This document shows, piece after piece, positions 43,077 to 51,795 of a stretch of 64,000 nucleotides of DNA (the first letter of the stretch is position 1; the number at the start of each line of letters is the position of its first letter). The notes under the pieces are model-generated. The model was not told where the DNA came from. It saw only the letters and a program-made list of their open reading frames with translations, and did no database searches. Source of the DNA: Flavobacteriaceae bacterium UBA3339 (lineage in GTDB: Bacteria > Bacteroidota > Bacteroidia > Flavobacteriales > Flavobacteriaceae); assembly GCA_002360925.1 (NCBI GenBank), contig DERN01000002.1, forward strand, positions 124,001-188,000. Direction: 5' to 3'. A program made the position numbers and the translations under genes.

Positions 43077-45314
43077 ATGACAGCAGAAGCACAATTGGTT
43101 TTACAATACGTTCAGCAAACAAATCGAAATATTTTTCTGACCGGAAAAGCGGGAACAGGTAAAACTACATTGCTTAAAACCATTCTCAAAACAACTTATA
43201 AAAATACGGTTGTGGTGGCGCCCACGGGAATTGCTGCTTTAAATGCTGGCGGTGTTACAATTCATTCATTTTTTCAATTGCCTTTTTCAGGATTTATTCC
43301 CGCACACGATTTTCAAAATCAAAACAATCATTCCTATTTCGAAACCAAACAAAGTATTCGCAGGCATTTTAAAATGCATCAAATCAAACAAACATTAATC
43401 AAAAATTTAGAATTATTGGTTATTGATGAAGTTTCGATGTTGCGTGCCGATATTTTAGATGCTATGAACGAAATGTTGCAATTTGTTCGAAAATCAAATG
43501 CGCCATTTGGTGGCGTTCAGGTTTTGTTTATTGGCGATTTGTGGCAATTACCGCCTGTAGTAAAAGCAAACGAATGGGAAACGCTAAAGAATTATTACCG
43601 CGGAATGTATTTTTTTAATGCTTGGGTTATGGAAAATGCTCAACCATTATATATTGAATTAAAAAAGATTTTTCGTCAAGATGATGAAAAATTTGTCAAA
43701 CTGCTAAATAACTTTAGAACCAATAACGTTTCTAATTCTGATTATGAACTTTTAAGTCAGCGCGTTGATACAAATTTTGATACTTCTAAAAATAAAGGAT
43801 ATATTACCTTAACTACGCATAATCATAAAGCCGACGAATTAAACGATAAAAAATTACAAGCTTTAAAAGCGCAGGAGTTTGTTTTTCTGCCCGAAATTAT
43901 TGGTGAATTTCCCGAGAAAATTTATCCTTTAGATTCCGAATTGGTTCTTAAAAAAGGAGCGCAAGTTATGTTTGTAAAAAACGATCTTAATTATGAAAAG
44001 CGTTTTTACAACGGAAAAATCGGTTATGTTTCGTATGTTTCTGCTAATGAAATTGAAGTTTTTATTCCCGAAGATGGTGTAAAAATCGAAGTAGAAAAGT
44101 ACGAATGGCAAAATGTTCGTTATAAATTAAATCCGCAAACCAAGGAAATCGAAGAAGAAGTTTTAGGAACTTTTGTACAATATCCGTTAAAATTAGCTTG
44201 GGCAATTACGGTTCATAAGTCGCAAGGATTAACGTTCAATAAAGCTGTTTTAGATATCAACGACGTTTTTATGTCGGGGCAGGCGTATGTTGCGCTTTCG
44301 CGTCTGCGAAGTTTAGAAGGTTTGGTTTTGTCGAAACCCGTTGCAATTCGTCAGGTTTATGCCGATGAATCGATTGTGAATTATACAAACCGAAACGATT
44401 TCGATAAAAATCAAGGCGATTTATTACAAGCAAAATTAGAATTTCTGTGGTTTCAAATTAAAGAAACATTTGAATGGACACAAGCTTATAATCAATTTTC
44501 GGAATGGATTAGAACCTGGATCGATGAAAAAAAATCGACACGAAAAATCTATAACGCTTGGGCAACCAAACAAGAACGTTTGTTAGAAAATTTGAAAGAC
44601 GTTGGTTTAAAGTTCTTAAAAGAAATGCATGCCATTTTTACAAATGAACCGTTTCGCATGGAACATTTGATAGAACGTTTTGAAAAAGCATACGATTATT
44701 TTTATCCGAAATTAGATGAATTGGCTTACGACACCCTTTTTGTTTTAGAACAATCGTCTAAAAAGAAAGGATTTGTGCTTTTTACAGAACAATTACGTGT
44801 TTTTGAATATGAACATATTCGAATGATTCTAAAGTTGATTAAAACGAATAAAATGATGCTTCTTTTTAAGAACGGAAACGATTTCTCTAAAGAACAGTTA
44901 GAAACGCAAGAAGTTGTTACATATCGTTTAAATCATTTGACTAATATTAAAGAAATTCTGCGTGCGCAAATTCTCGATGTTGATGAAGTAGAAGAAGAGG
45001 TTAAACAAGTTCCGAAAGCTCCGAAAATTTCAACAATCGATAAAACGTTTGAATTGTGGCAACGCAAAAAAACAATTGTAGAAATTGCAGAAGATCGAAA
45101 ATTATCAGTTCAAACCATTTATCAACATATTGGAAAATTAATTGGAGAAGATAAAATCGATATTACAGAAGTAATTCCACAAAAAAAACTGTTAGAATTA
45201 CAAAAGCTTTTCGAACAACATCACGACAAAACCTTAACCGAAATAAAAGCCGAAGCTACAGACGATATAACTTGGGAAGATTTACGCGTTTTTAAAAACA
45301 GTCTGAAAGATTAA
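43077..45314 (+). CDS. Pif1/RecD-like ATP-dependent helicase with C-terminal HTH
   Basis: 745 aa. The N-terminal half is a superfamily 1 helicase: Walker A GKAGTGKTTLLK (about residues 22-33), Walker B LLVIDEVSML, and the later motifs TVHKSQGLTF and YVALSRLRSLEGL. The C-terminal third holds predicted helices and a helix-turn-helix (SVQTIYQHIGKLI), as in the helix-turn-helix (HTH_40) helicases of Bacteroidetes. It is probably a DNA repair or replication-fork helicase. It is an independent gene, plus strand, close to the origin. Confidence 0.88.
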   Translation: MTAEAQLVLQYVQQTNRNIFLTGKAGTGKTTLLKTILKTTYKNTVVVAPTGIAALNAGGVTIHSFFQLPFSGFIPAHDFQNQNNHSYFETKQSIRRHFKMHQIKQTLIKNLELLVIDEVSMLRADILDAMNEMLQFVRKSNAPFGGVQVLFIGDLWQLPPVVKANEWETLKNYYRGMYFFNAWVMENAQPLYIELKKIFRQDDEKFVKLLNNFRTNNVSNSDYELLSQRVDTNFDTSKNKGYITLTTHNHKADELNDKKLQALKAQEFVFLPEIIGEFPEKIYPLDSELVLKKGAQVMFVKNDLNYEKRFYNGKIGYVSYVSANEIEVFIPEDGVKIEVEKYEWQNVRYKLNPQTKEIEEEVLGTFVQYPLKLAWAITVHKSQGLTFNKAVLDINDVFMSGQAYVALSRLRSLEGLVLSKPVAIRQVYADESIVNYTNRNDFDKNQGDLLQAKLEFLWFQIKETFEWTQAYNQFSEWIRTWIDEKKSTRKIYNAWATKQERLLENLKDVGLKFLKEMHAIFTNEPFRMEHLIERFEKAYDYFYPKLDELAYDTLFVLEQSSKKKGFVLFTEQLRVFEYEHIRMILKLIKTNKMMLLFKNGNDFSKEQLETQEVVTYRLNHLTNIKEILRAQILDVDEVEEEVKQVPKAPKISTIDKTFELWQRKKTIVEIAEDRKLSVQTIYQHIGKLIGEDKIDITEVIPQKKLLELQKLFEQHHDKTLTEIKAEATDDITWEDLRVFKNSLKD

Positions 45315-45374
45315 AATAAAATAATCGTTTTAAAACCGTATCTTTAATGTCATATTAATCTTTCCTTTTAGTTT

Positions 45375-47078
45375 ATGAAAACAAAAGATATTGCGATTGC
45401 AAAACCTATGAAAAGCGACATAGAAATAGCACGTTCCATCGCTTTAAAAAACATTCAAGAAATTGCCGAAAGCATTAATTTACCAACCGATCCGCTTATT
45501 CCTTACGGAAAACACATTGCAAAAGTTCCGTTAGATCAGCAGAGAAAAGAGCAAATTGAAAAATCCAATCTTATTTTAGTTACTTCTATTACTCCAACGA
45601 AAGCAGGAATCGGAAAAACAACCGTTTCTATTGGTTTGGCTTTGGGATTAAATAAAATTGGAAAAAAAGCGGTTGTAGCACTTCGCGAACCTTCTTTGGG
45701 ACCTTGTTTCGGAATGAAAGGTGGCGCTGCGGGTGGTGGTTATGCACAAGTTCTTCCAATGGAAAATATCAATTTGCATTTTACGGGAGATTTTCACGCT
45801 ATTACATCGGCACATAACACTATTTCGGCTTTGTTAGATAATTATATTTATCGAACATCAGGCTCAGAAAATGCATTGAAAGAAGTTCTTTGGAAACGTG
45901 TTTTAGATGTTAACGATCGTAGTTTGCGTTACATTGTTACTGGACTTCATGGAAGCGCAAATGGAATTCCGCAAGAATCAGGTTTCGATATTACGCCGGC
46001 ATCTGAAATTATGGCGATTTTATGTTTGTCCGAAGATATGGATGATTTAAGACGACGAATCGAGAAAATATTGTTAGGATATAAAAAAGACGGAAGTTTA
46101 TTTACCGTGAAAGATTTAGGAGTTGCAGGCGCAGTTACCGTTTTATTGAAAGATGCGTTACAACCTAATTTGGTTCAAACAACCGAAAATACGGCAGCGT
46201 TTATTCATGGTGGACCTTTTGCAAATATTGCACATGGATGTAATTCGGTTATTGCAACAAAAATGGCAATGAGTTATGGCGATTATGTGATTACCGAAGC
46301 TGGTTTTGGAGCAGATCTTGGAGCTGAAAAATTCTTCGATATTAAATGTAGAAAAGCGGGATTAAATCCAAAATTAACAATTCTTGTAGCAACTGCTCAA
46401 GGTTTGAAAATGCACGGTGGAGTTCCAGTCGAAGATATCAAAAAGGAAAATGCAGAAGGAATTGTAAAGGGATTAGAAAATCTACAAAAGCATATTCAAA
46501 ACTTGCGTTCTTTTGGTCAAAATATCGTGATTGCTTTTAACAGATATAGTTCGGATACCGATTTAGAAATGACATTGATTGAAAAATTCTGTAAAGACGA
46601 AAACATTGATTTTGCAATTAATAATGCGTTTTCGGAAGGAGGAGAAGGAGCTGTTGAACTGGCCAATCTTGTTGTAAATGCGATTGAACAAAATCCATCT
46701 AAAAAGTTAGAATTGGTTTATGAAAATGAAGATGCAATCGATACAAAAATAGAAAAAGTAGCGCGTAAAATTTACGGAGCAAATTCGGTTATTTTCGGAA
46801 ATTCAGCTTTAAAGAAATTAAAACAAATCGAAAAAAATGCCGAAATGAGTCAGTTTCCTGTATGTATTGCCAAAACACAATATTCATTTTCGGCAGATGC
46901 TACGGCTTACGGAGTTGCACAAAATTTCGATATTCATATCAACGATTTAGTGATTAATAACGGAGCCGAATTCATTGTTGCTATTGCGGGTGATATTATG
47001 CGAATGCCTGGTTTACCAAAAGTTCCACAAGCAAATCATATTGATCTTGTGAACGGATTTGTTGAAGGTTTAAGTTAA
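45375..47078 (+). CDS. fhs: Formate-tetrahydrofolate ligase
   Basis: 567 aa, the usual length. It adds formate to THF with ATP, feeding one-carbon pools for purines and formyl-Met. It shows the LVTSITPTKAGIGKTT P-loop, the LREPSLGPCFGMKGGAAGGG signature and the HFTGDFHAITSAHN segment, all typical of Fhs. It is monocistronic. A TATCTTTA box lies 29 bp upstream of the start. Confidence 0.97.
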   Translation: MKTKDIAIAKPMKSDIEIARSIALKNIQEIAESINLPTDPLIPYGKHIAKVPLDQQRKEQIEKSNLILVTSITPTKAGIGKTTVSIGLALGLNKIGKKAVVALREPSLGPCFGMKGGAAGGGYAQVLPMENINLHFTGDFHAITSAHNTISALLDNYIYRTSGSENALKEVLWKRVLDVNDRSLRYIVTGLHGSANGIPQESGFDITPASEIMAILCLSEDMDDLRRRIEKILLGYKKDGSLFTVKDLGVAGAVTVLLKDALQPNLVQTTENTAAFIHGGPFANIAHGCNSVIATKMAMSYGDYVITEAGFGADLGAEKFFDIKCRKAGLNPKLTILVATAQGLKMHGGVPVEDIKKENAEGIVKGLENLQKHIQNLRSFGQNIVIAFNRYSSDTDLEMTLIEKFCKDENIDFAINNAFSEGGEGAVELANLVVNAIEQNPSKKLELVYENEDAIDTKIEKVARKIYGANSVIFGNSALKKLKQIEKNAEMSQFPVCIAKTQYSFSADATAYGVAQNFDIHINDLVINNGAEFIVAIAGDIMRMPGLPKVPQANHIDLVNGFVEGLS

Positions 47079-47141
47079 AAATGAAATATAAAGCTGTCTT
47101 CATTTGGTAGCTTTATGTTTCAAAAATAAATCATCAAAAAC

Positions 47142-47633
47142 ATGGCACGACCAACTACAAAAGAAGAATTATTACATTTAAGTCAAGCGAATTATAAGAA
47201 ACTGAATGATTTAATTGAAAGTATTTCAGATCCAAATAAAGAGTTTCCCGAAGGAACTATGAATCGAAATATTCGTGATGTTTTGGCGCATTTACATCAT
47301 TGGCATTTGATGATGTTGAATTGGTACGAAGTCGGAATGAAAGGTGAAAAACCTGAAATGCCAGCAAAAGGTTATTCATGGAAAGATACACCTGAATTGA
47401 ATAAAGAAATTTGGAAAAAATATCAAAAAGTTGATTTTAATGAAACAAAGTCTTTATTTAACGATTCGTATCAAGACATTCAAAAAATCATCGAAAAACA
47501 TACAAACGAAGAATTGTTCGAGAAGAAAAAATACAAATGGACAGGTACAACTTCTTTAGGATCTTATTTGATTTCGGCAACTTCAAGTCATTATGATTGG
47601 GCAATTAAATTGATTAAAAAAACATTGAAATAG
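47142..47633 (+). CDS. ClbS/DfsB family four-helix-bundle protein
   Basis: 163 aa. The pattern RPTTKEELLHLSQANYKKL, then MNRNIRDVLAHLHHWHLMML and the C-terminal SLGSYLISATSSHYDWAIKL, fits the DinB-like ClbS/DfsB family (DUF1706). In E. coli ClbS protects against colibactin by hydrolysing it. No colibactin genes are near, so a housekeeping or detoxifying role is more likely. The two His-rich helices may bind a metal. It ends at a terminator at 47634-47674. Confidence 0.82.
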   Translation: MARPTTKEELLHLSQANYKKLNDLIESISDPNKEFPEGTMNRNIRDVLAHLHHWHLMMLNWYEVGMKGEKPEMPAKGYSWKDTPELNKEIWKKYQKVDFNETKSLFNDSYQDIQKIIEKHTNEELFEKKKYKWTGTTSLGSYLISATSSHYDWAIKLIKKTLK

Positions 47634-47674
47634 AAAATCGGTTTGTGGTTTCAGAAACTACAAACCGATTTTTA
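47634..47674 (+). terminator. Terminator of the ClbS-like gene
   Basis: 13-bp stem AAAATCGGTTTGT / ACAAACCGATTTT, with a T-run after. The inner part (GGTTTC/GAAACT) can extend the stem. Confidence 0.85.
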
Positions 47675-47750
47675 ATAAACTTTTTATTTACAATTAATTA
47701 AGCTAAACCAATATTTTAGTTAGGATATCTTTTGTTCTTTATTATTTCGC

Positions 47751-48389
47751 TTATAATTGTTTTGCAAGTTCTTGAATATCTATTCTGTTCATGTAATTTG
47801 TGTCAACAAACTTGTAGATAATATTGCCATTTGTATCTATTACGAAAACGGCAGGAACAGGTAATTCGTTATGATCGTTTTCATTGTATTCTGATAGATT
47901 AATCCCTAAACTATTATAGGTCGGAATTACATAATCTTGAAGCTTGAATGAGATACCAAGTTGTTTAGCCAAAGTATTGTTTTTATCTGTCAATAATTCA
48001 AATTTTAAATCATGATTGTTTTTCAATTCTTCGTTATAATCTGAAGCTTGCGGAGAAATAGTTACAAGCGTTGTTTTTCTGTCCGAAATTTCTTTTAGAT
48101 TGTCCTGCAATGCTTTCAATTCAAGATTACAATAAGGACACCAATTACCACGAAAAAAAGCTACAATTACTTTTCCGTTTTGTAGAAGTTCCTTTAATTC
48201 TATAGTTTCATTGGTTGTATTTGGCAAATTGAAATCGGGAAATCTTTCACCAATAGCAATACTGTTTTCTTCGATTTCAGAACTTTTTAAATCTTGAATA
48301 GATTTACCAAACACTTCTAAAACTTCTACAGGAAGTTGTTTTGCTAAATTTTCGTTTAATTCTTCAATTTGTTGCTTTAAATTTTTCAT
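47751..48389 (-). CDS. Peroxiredoxin-like (AhpC/TSA) protein
   Basis: 212 aa, thioredoxin fold with the FRGNWCPYCNLELKAL motif, i.e. Cys-Pro-Tyr-Cys in the position of the peroxidatic Cys, and the usual TDKNNTLAKQLG and PVPAVFVIDTNG elements. An N-terminal helical extension (about residues 1-45) precedes the core. It probably reduces peroxides or a related disulfide. It is divergent from an HxlR regulator, a frequent arrangement for redox- or aldehyde-responsive genes, so the HxlR protein is a candidate controller. Confidence 0.86.
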   Translation of the reverse strand: MKNLKQQIEELNENLAKQLPVEVLEVFGKSIQDLKSSEIEENSIAIGERFPDFNLPNTTNETIELKELLQNGKVIVAFFRGNWCPYCNLELKALQDNLKEISDRKTTLVTISPQASDYNEELKNNHDLKFELLTDKNNTLAKQLGISFKLQDYVIPTYNSLGINLSEYNENDHNELPVPAVFVIDTNGNIIYKFVDTNYMNRIDIQELAKQL

Positions 48390-48482
48390 ATATTATTTTA
48401 TATTTTTGTTAAAATTCTAAAAGTAAATTCAGATCCACAATACCGCATATAAATGCCTCTATGGGATAAAAAAGTCAATTTT

Positions 48483-48824
48483 ATGAAAACAAAGGAACGA
48501 ACGATAGAAGAAAAAATTTGTCCATTAGAATTTGCTGTGAATGCTATCAATGGGAAATGGAAAATTCCGATTGTTTGGCGAATCCATGAAGGCGAAAAAC
48601 GTCCAAGTGAAATGTTGCGTGGCATTGCAAAAGTAGACAGACGTGTTTTAAATCAACAATTGAATGAAATGATTTCAGACGGAATTTTAACGAAACAATC
48701 TTTTAATGAATTGCCACCTCGTGTGGAATATTCGCTTACGCCACTTGGCGAAAAATTAGTGGAAGTACTTTGGAAATTGAACGATTGGGGCAAAATTTTA
48801 TTAGAACATTCCAATGAAGAATAG
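48483..48824 (+). CDS. HxlR family transcriptional regulator
   Basis: 113 aa from the ATG at 48483; the longer frame from 48453 adds ten residues without homology. It has the HxlR winged-helix start CPLEFAVNAINGKWKIPI with the early Cys that some HxlR proteins use as a redox or electrophile sensor, then RPSEMLRGIAKVDRRVLNQQL and the wing PRVEYSLTPLG. It is divergent from the peroxiredoxin with ~93 bp between, so it likely binds that spacer. The inducer is unknown. Confidence 0.88.
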   Translation: MKTKERTIEEKICPLEFAVNAINGKWKIPIVWRIHEGEKRPSEMLRGIAKVDRRVLNQQLNEMISDGILTKQSFNELPPRVEYSLTPLGEKLVEVLWKLNDWGKILLEHSNEE

Positions 48825-48843
48825 CGTTTTTATTTTTTTTATA

Positions 48844-49494
48844 TTATTGATTAATAAACGCTTCTGTTGTTAAATGCTCGCCAAAATGATGCACAATTTC
48901 ATTTAAAACATACTCTTGTTGCGTGCTATTAAAAGCTGATGTTCCATCCGAAACCAAAAAAGTATTATACCCTTTTTCATGTGCATCGCGCAACGTACTT
49001 TCTACGCAAACGTGTGTGGCATAACCAACTAAATATAAATTTTCGATTTTATTATTACGCAGATAAACATCTAAATTAGAACCTGTAAATCCGCTGGCGC
49101 CTGTTCTGCCTGTAACCACAAATTATTTCTCGATAGGCTGTACCGTTTCGTAAAATTGAGAACCAAATTCGTTGATAGGAAAAGTTCCTGCATTTGGAAT
49201 TGCTTTGCGCAAACCACTTTTTCCGTTGGCTAATTCGGGATAACCTTTTTCAAAACGCAATCCTACGTGAATTACTTCAATATTGTTTTTTCTGGCATAA
49301 TCTAATGCTTTTTCAATGTTTTTTATCGAATTATACATCATTTCTTTGTCTTTCACCAAAGCTTTATATAATTTTCCATCTTTATGCATCCATTCGTTTT
49401 GAGTTTCAATCAGAATTAGAGCCGATTTTTCTTTTGTTTGAGCTTGTAAATTCATACTTAAAAAAGTTAAAATAACTAAAATTGTAGTTCGCAT
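48844..49494 (-). pseudogene. Isochorismatase-family hydrolase with in-frame TAA
   Basis: A secreted cysteine hydrolase of the isochorismatase family: signal peptide MRTTILVILTFLSMNLQAQ from Met at 49494, the LILIETQNEW element (Glu in place of the common Asp), a Lys in NGKSGLRK, and the Cys in VGYATHVCVESTLRDA. A single TAA at 49125-49123 interrupts the frame (PIEK-stop-FVVTGR), and the reading frame continues unchanged on both sides. It is therefore a nonsense mutation, sequencing error or readthrough case, not a frameshift. Without readthrough the product stops after about 123 residues and loses the Cys. Confidence 0.75.
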
Positions 49495-49504
49495 ATTTTT
49501 AGAT

Positions 49505-49972
49505 TTAGAAGTTAAGATGTAAAGGATTTGTAATGTGTTCATTCGAGACTTTTGCTACTGCTTTCCAACTTTCGGGATATTTTATGTACGATAAATAATC
49601 GGTAATAATAAGTTGATTATTTCTGAAAAATTGCGTTTTTACAATCGCTGTTTTTCCTGTTATTTCTAAAACTTCGATTGTATATTCCACATTTCTGATT
49701 CCCGATTTCATTTTTTCCGGATCGTTTTTATAAGCTTCCACAACTTTTATCCAATCGTGTAGTGGAAGTCGAAATAAGTTGCTTCCGTTAGCAATTAAAA
49801 TGGCAAAATCTGCATGAAAACCTCGTGGCATTTCTTCTGTTTTCAATTCGTTAAAAACGCCGTTTGCAAAAGTTTCTTCCACAAGTTTTTTCAATTCTTG
49901 TTCTTCTGATATTGTTTGTGTATTTGTTGAGGTCATTCCAAATAAGGTTAAAATAAAAAAAAGTGTTCTCAT
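49505..49972 (-). CDS. NTF2-like / lumazine-binding family secreted protein
   Basis: 155 aa: signal peptide (MRTLFFILTLFGMTS, cleavage near NTQ), then an NTF2-like cone fold (TEEMPRGFHADFAILIANG, YLSYIKYPESWKAVAKVS). Such proteins are small periplasmic or outer-surface binding domains. It lies 10 bp upstream of the isochorismatase, so the two are one operon, and it is divergent from merR, whose two operators lie in between. It may be induced by MerR. Confidence 0.75.
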   Translation of the reverse strand: MRTLFFILTLFGMTSTNTQTISEEQELKKLVEETFANGVFNELKTEEMPRGFHADFAILIANGSNLFRLPLHDWIKVVEAYKNDPEKMKSGIRNVEYTIEVLEITGKTAIVKTQFFRNNQLIITDYLSYIKYPESWKAVAKVSNEHITNPLHLNF

Positions 49973-50000
49973 ATTAAATATTGTTTTTAAATGACATTTA

Positions 50001-50017
50001 TTGTAAATTATTTACAA
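50001..50017. promoter_or_regulatory. MerR-type operator 1
   Basis: TTGTAAATTATTTACAA: 8-bp perfect arms around one base, in the divergent 49972/50076 gap. Confidence 0.6.
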
Positions 50018-50057
50018 TTGCAAATTAAGAGCTAATATTTTATATTTACAACATTAA

Positions 50058-50074
50058 TTGTAAATAAATTACAA
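50058..50074. promoter_or_regulatory. MerR-type operator 2
   Basis: TTGTAAATAAATTACAA: the same outer half-sites TTGTAA/TTACAA as operator 1, one base before the merR ATG (50076). Confidence 0.6.
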
Positions 50075-50075
50075 A

Positions 50076-50399
50076 ATGAGTAAAAAGGAAGCAAATAATG
50101 ATTTGTCTTTTGACTTTGATTTTTTAGATAAATTAGTTGTTGGAATTGGTGAAGTATCGCAAATTACAGGCATTCCGACACGTCAAATTCGTTATTGGGA
50201 AGAAAAAGAAATCATCTCGAGTCTTACGGAAGAAGAAGGGAAAAACCGTCGTTACAATTACGAAAACATCAAAAAAATGCTTTTGATTAAGGAATTAATG
50301 GACGAAGGTTATACGTTGGATGCGTCGGCAGAAAAAGTAAAAAAACGCATGGAAATGATTGAGGAAACTTTAAATAAATTGCAAAATAAAAAAGATTAA
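50076..50399 (+). CDS. MerR family transcriptional regulator
   Basis: 107 aa. The wing and helix GEVSQITGIPTRQIRYWEEKEI fit MerR DNA-binding, followed by a C-terminal helix (about residues 70-107, KVKKRMEMIEETLNKLQN) for dimerisation; there is no ligand-binding domain. It is short, like the small MerR-type regulators, and has two palindromes upstream that could serve autoregulation and control of the divergent secreted-protein operon. The ligand is unknown. Confidence 0.9.
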   Translation: MSKKEANNDLSFDFDFLDKLVVGIGEVSQITGIPTRQIRYWEEKEIISSLTEEEGKNRRYNYENIKKMLLIKELMDEGYTLDASAEKVKKRMEMIEETLNKLQNKKD

Positions 50400-50417
50400 A
50401 CGGTTTTAAAAATTAAA

Positions 50418-51122
50418 ATGAATCAACGGAAAAAAGCGGTTTTTAATTGGAGTGGAGGAAAAGATTCTGCTTTGGCTCTTTATAAAATTCTTCAAGAAAA
50501 TGAGTTTGAAGTTGTTTCGTTATTAACAACTATAAACGAAGAAACATCGAAATCATCTGTGCACGAAATTCCGTTAGAGATACTAGAAAATCAAGCAAAA
50601 AGTATCAGAATTCCGCTTTATGTTGTTCCATTTGATAAAGCATTGACCAATTACGAAGATAAAATGAGTAAAGCGGTTCAACATTTTAAGCAACAAAATG
50701 TAACGCATTTTATTTTTGGAGATATTTTTTTGTCGGATATTAAAACGTACCGAGAACAGAAACTGAATCCGTTGGGAATTGAAGTTGTTGAACCGCTTTG
50801 GAATAAGACTTCGGAAGAAGTAATGAGCGAATTTCTAAAATCTGGAATTAAATCAAAAATTATTGTAACCAATGCCGATCAATTAGACAAAACCTTTATT
50901 GGAAAAGATTTAGACGAAGAAACCGTGAAATTCTTTCCAATTGACATCGATATTTGTGGCGAAAATGGCGAATATCATACCTTGTCTTATGCAGGTGGTT
51001 TGTTTAAAAATCCGGTCGATTTTACTATTTCAAACGTCATAAAAACTACGTACGATATTAAGTTAGAGAATGGCGAAACCAAAACGTATAACTATTGGCA
51101 AGCAGAGATTAAGAATGAATAA
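50418..51122 (+). CDS. Dph6-related ATP pyrophosphatase (PP-loop, DUF71-like)
   Basis: 234 aa. The PP-loop FNWSGGKDSALALYKI at residues 9-24 identifies an adenylating N-type pyrophosphatase; DVDICGENGEYHTL-like elements match the diphthine-amide ligase family. Bacteria lack diphthamide, so the amidated substrate is unknown. Co-directional with merR after 18 bp, so it may be part of the merR transcript. Confidence 0.83.
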   Translation: MNQRKKAVFNWSGGKDSALALYKILQENEFEVVSLLTTINEETSKSSVHEIPLEILENQAKSIRIPLYVVPFDKALTNYEDKMSKAVQHFKQQNVTHFIFGDIFLSDIKTYREQKLNPLGIEVVEPLWNKTSEEVMSEFLKSGIKSKIIVTNADQLDKTFIGKDLDEETVKFFPIDIDICGENGEYHTLSYAGGLFKNPVDFTISNVIKTTYDIKLENGETKTYNYWQAEIKNE

Positions 51123-51136
51123 AGTAGTTAAGTATT

Positions 51137-51790
51137 TCACTTCTTTGCTTTTATAATTGTAAATTTTCGCTGCATTTCAGCACCGTTTTTACTTACTGCA
51201 TTTTCTTCAAAATGGAATGGTTCAATATGTTTGAAATTTGCTTTTTGGAGTAATTCTATAATTTCAATTTCGGTATATAAATTAAAATTGTATTGCGTAA
51301 AGCTTTGTTTTTCGGCACTTTCTTTCTGAATAAAAGTCAGAAACAATTCGCCTTCGTTTTTTAAAACGTTATAAAACTGTTCGAAATAGTTCGATAAATC
51401 ATTCCAGAAATAAATCGTGTTAATTGAAAAACAATAATCAAAAGTGTTCGATTTTAGATTCATTGTATCATTTTCGATTCTATTTAATTTTAGTTTACGT
51501 TCTTCAATCAACTTCATATTTAGCTTCGAAGTTTCGTTTATCATAGCTTCCGAAATTTCTAAACCATAATAATTGTCGATTCTATATTTTTCAAAAAGCT
51601 TTGTAATATGATTTCCGCTTCCAAAACCAAGTTCCAAAATAGTTGAATTTTCTTTACTATTTAAAAGATCGATTGTTTTATCGATCATATTAAAATTCGA
51701 TTGATACATTTTGTTGCCAAATTCTGAAACCTGATCTCCAGACGGACATCTTAATTGTTCCGCCAATTCTTTATCTGTTAATGTGCTCAT
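51137..51790 (-). CDS. Class I SAM-dependent methyltransferase
   Basis: 217 aa with motif I ILELGFGSGNHITKL and the FDYCFSINTIYFWND acidic/aromatic strand. It lies 5 bp after the siderophore-interacting gene, so the two are probably co-transcribed. Small-molecule methylation, perhaps linked to iron or siderophore metabolism, is inferred from that pairing only. Confidence 0.82.
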   Translation of the reverse strand: MSTLTDKELAEQLRCPSGDQVSEFGNKMYQSNFNMIDKTIDLLNSKENSTILELGFGSGNHITKLFEKYRIDNYYGLEISEAMINETSKLNMKLIEERKLKLNRIENDTMNLKSNTFDYCFSINTIYFWNDLSNYFEQFYNVLKNEGELFLTFIQKESAEKQSFTQYNFNLYTEIEIIELLQKANFKHIEPFHFEENAVSKNGAEMQRKFTIIKAKK

Positions 51791-51795
51791 GATTT

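Noticed and set aside
47088..47116. ATAAAGCT/AGCTTTAT repeat as terminator of fhs
   Set aside because: Loop is too long and no T-run follows.
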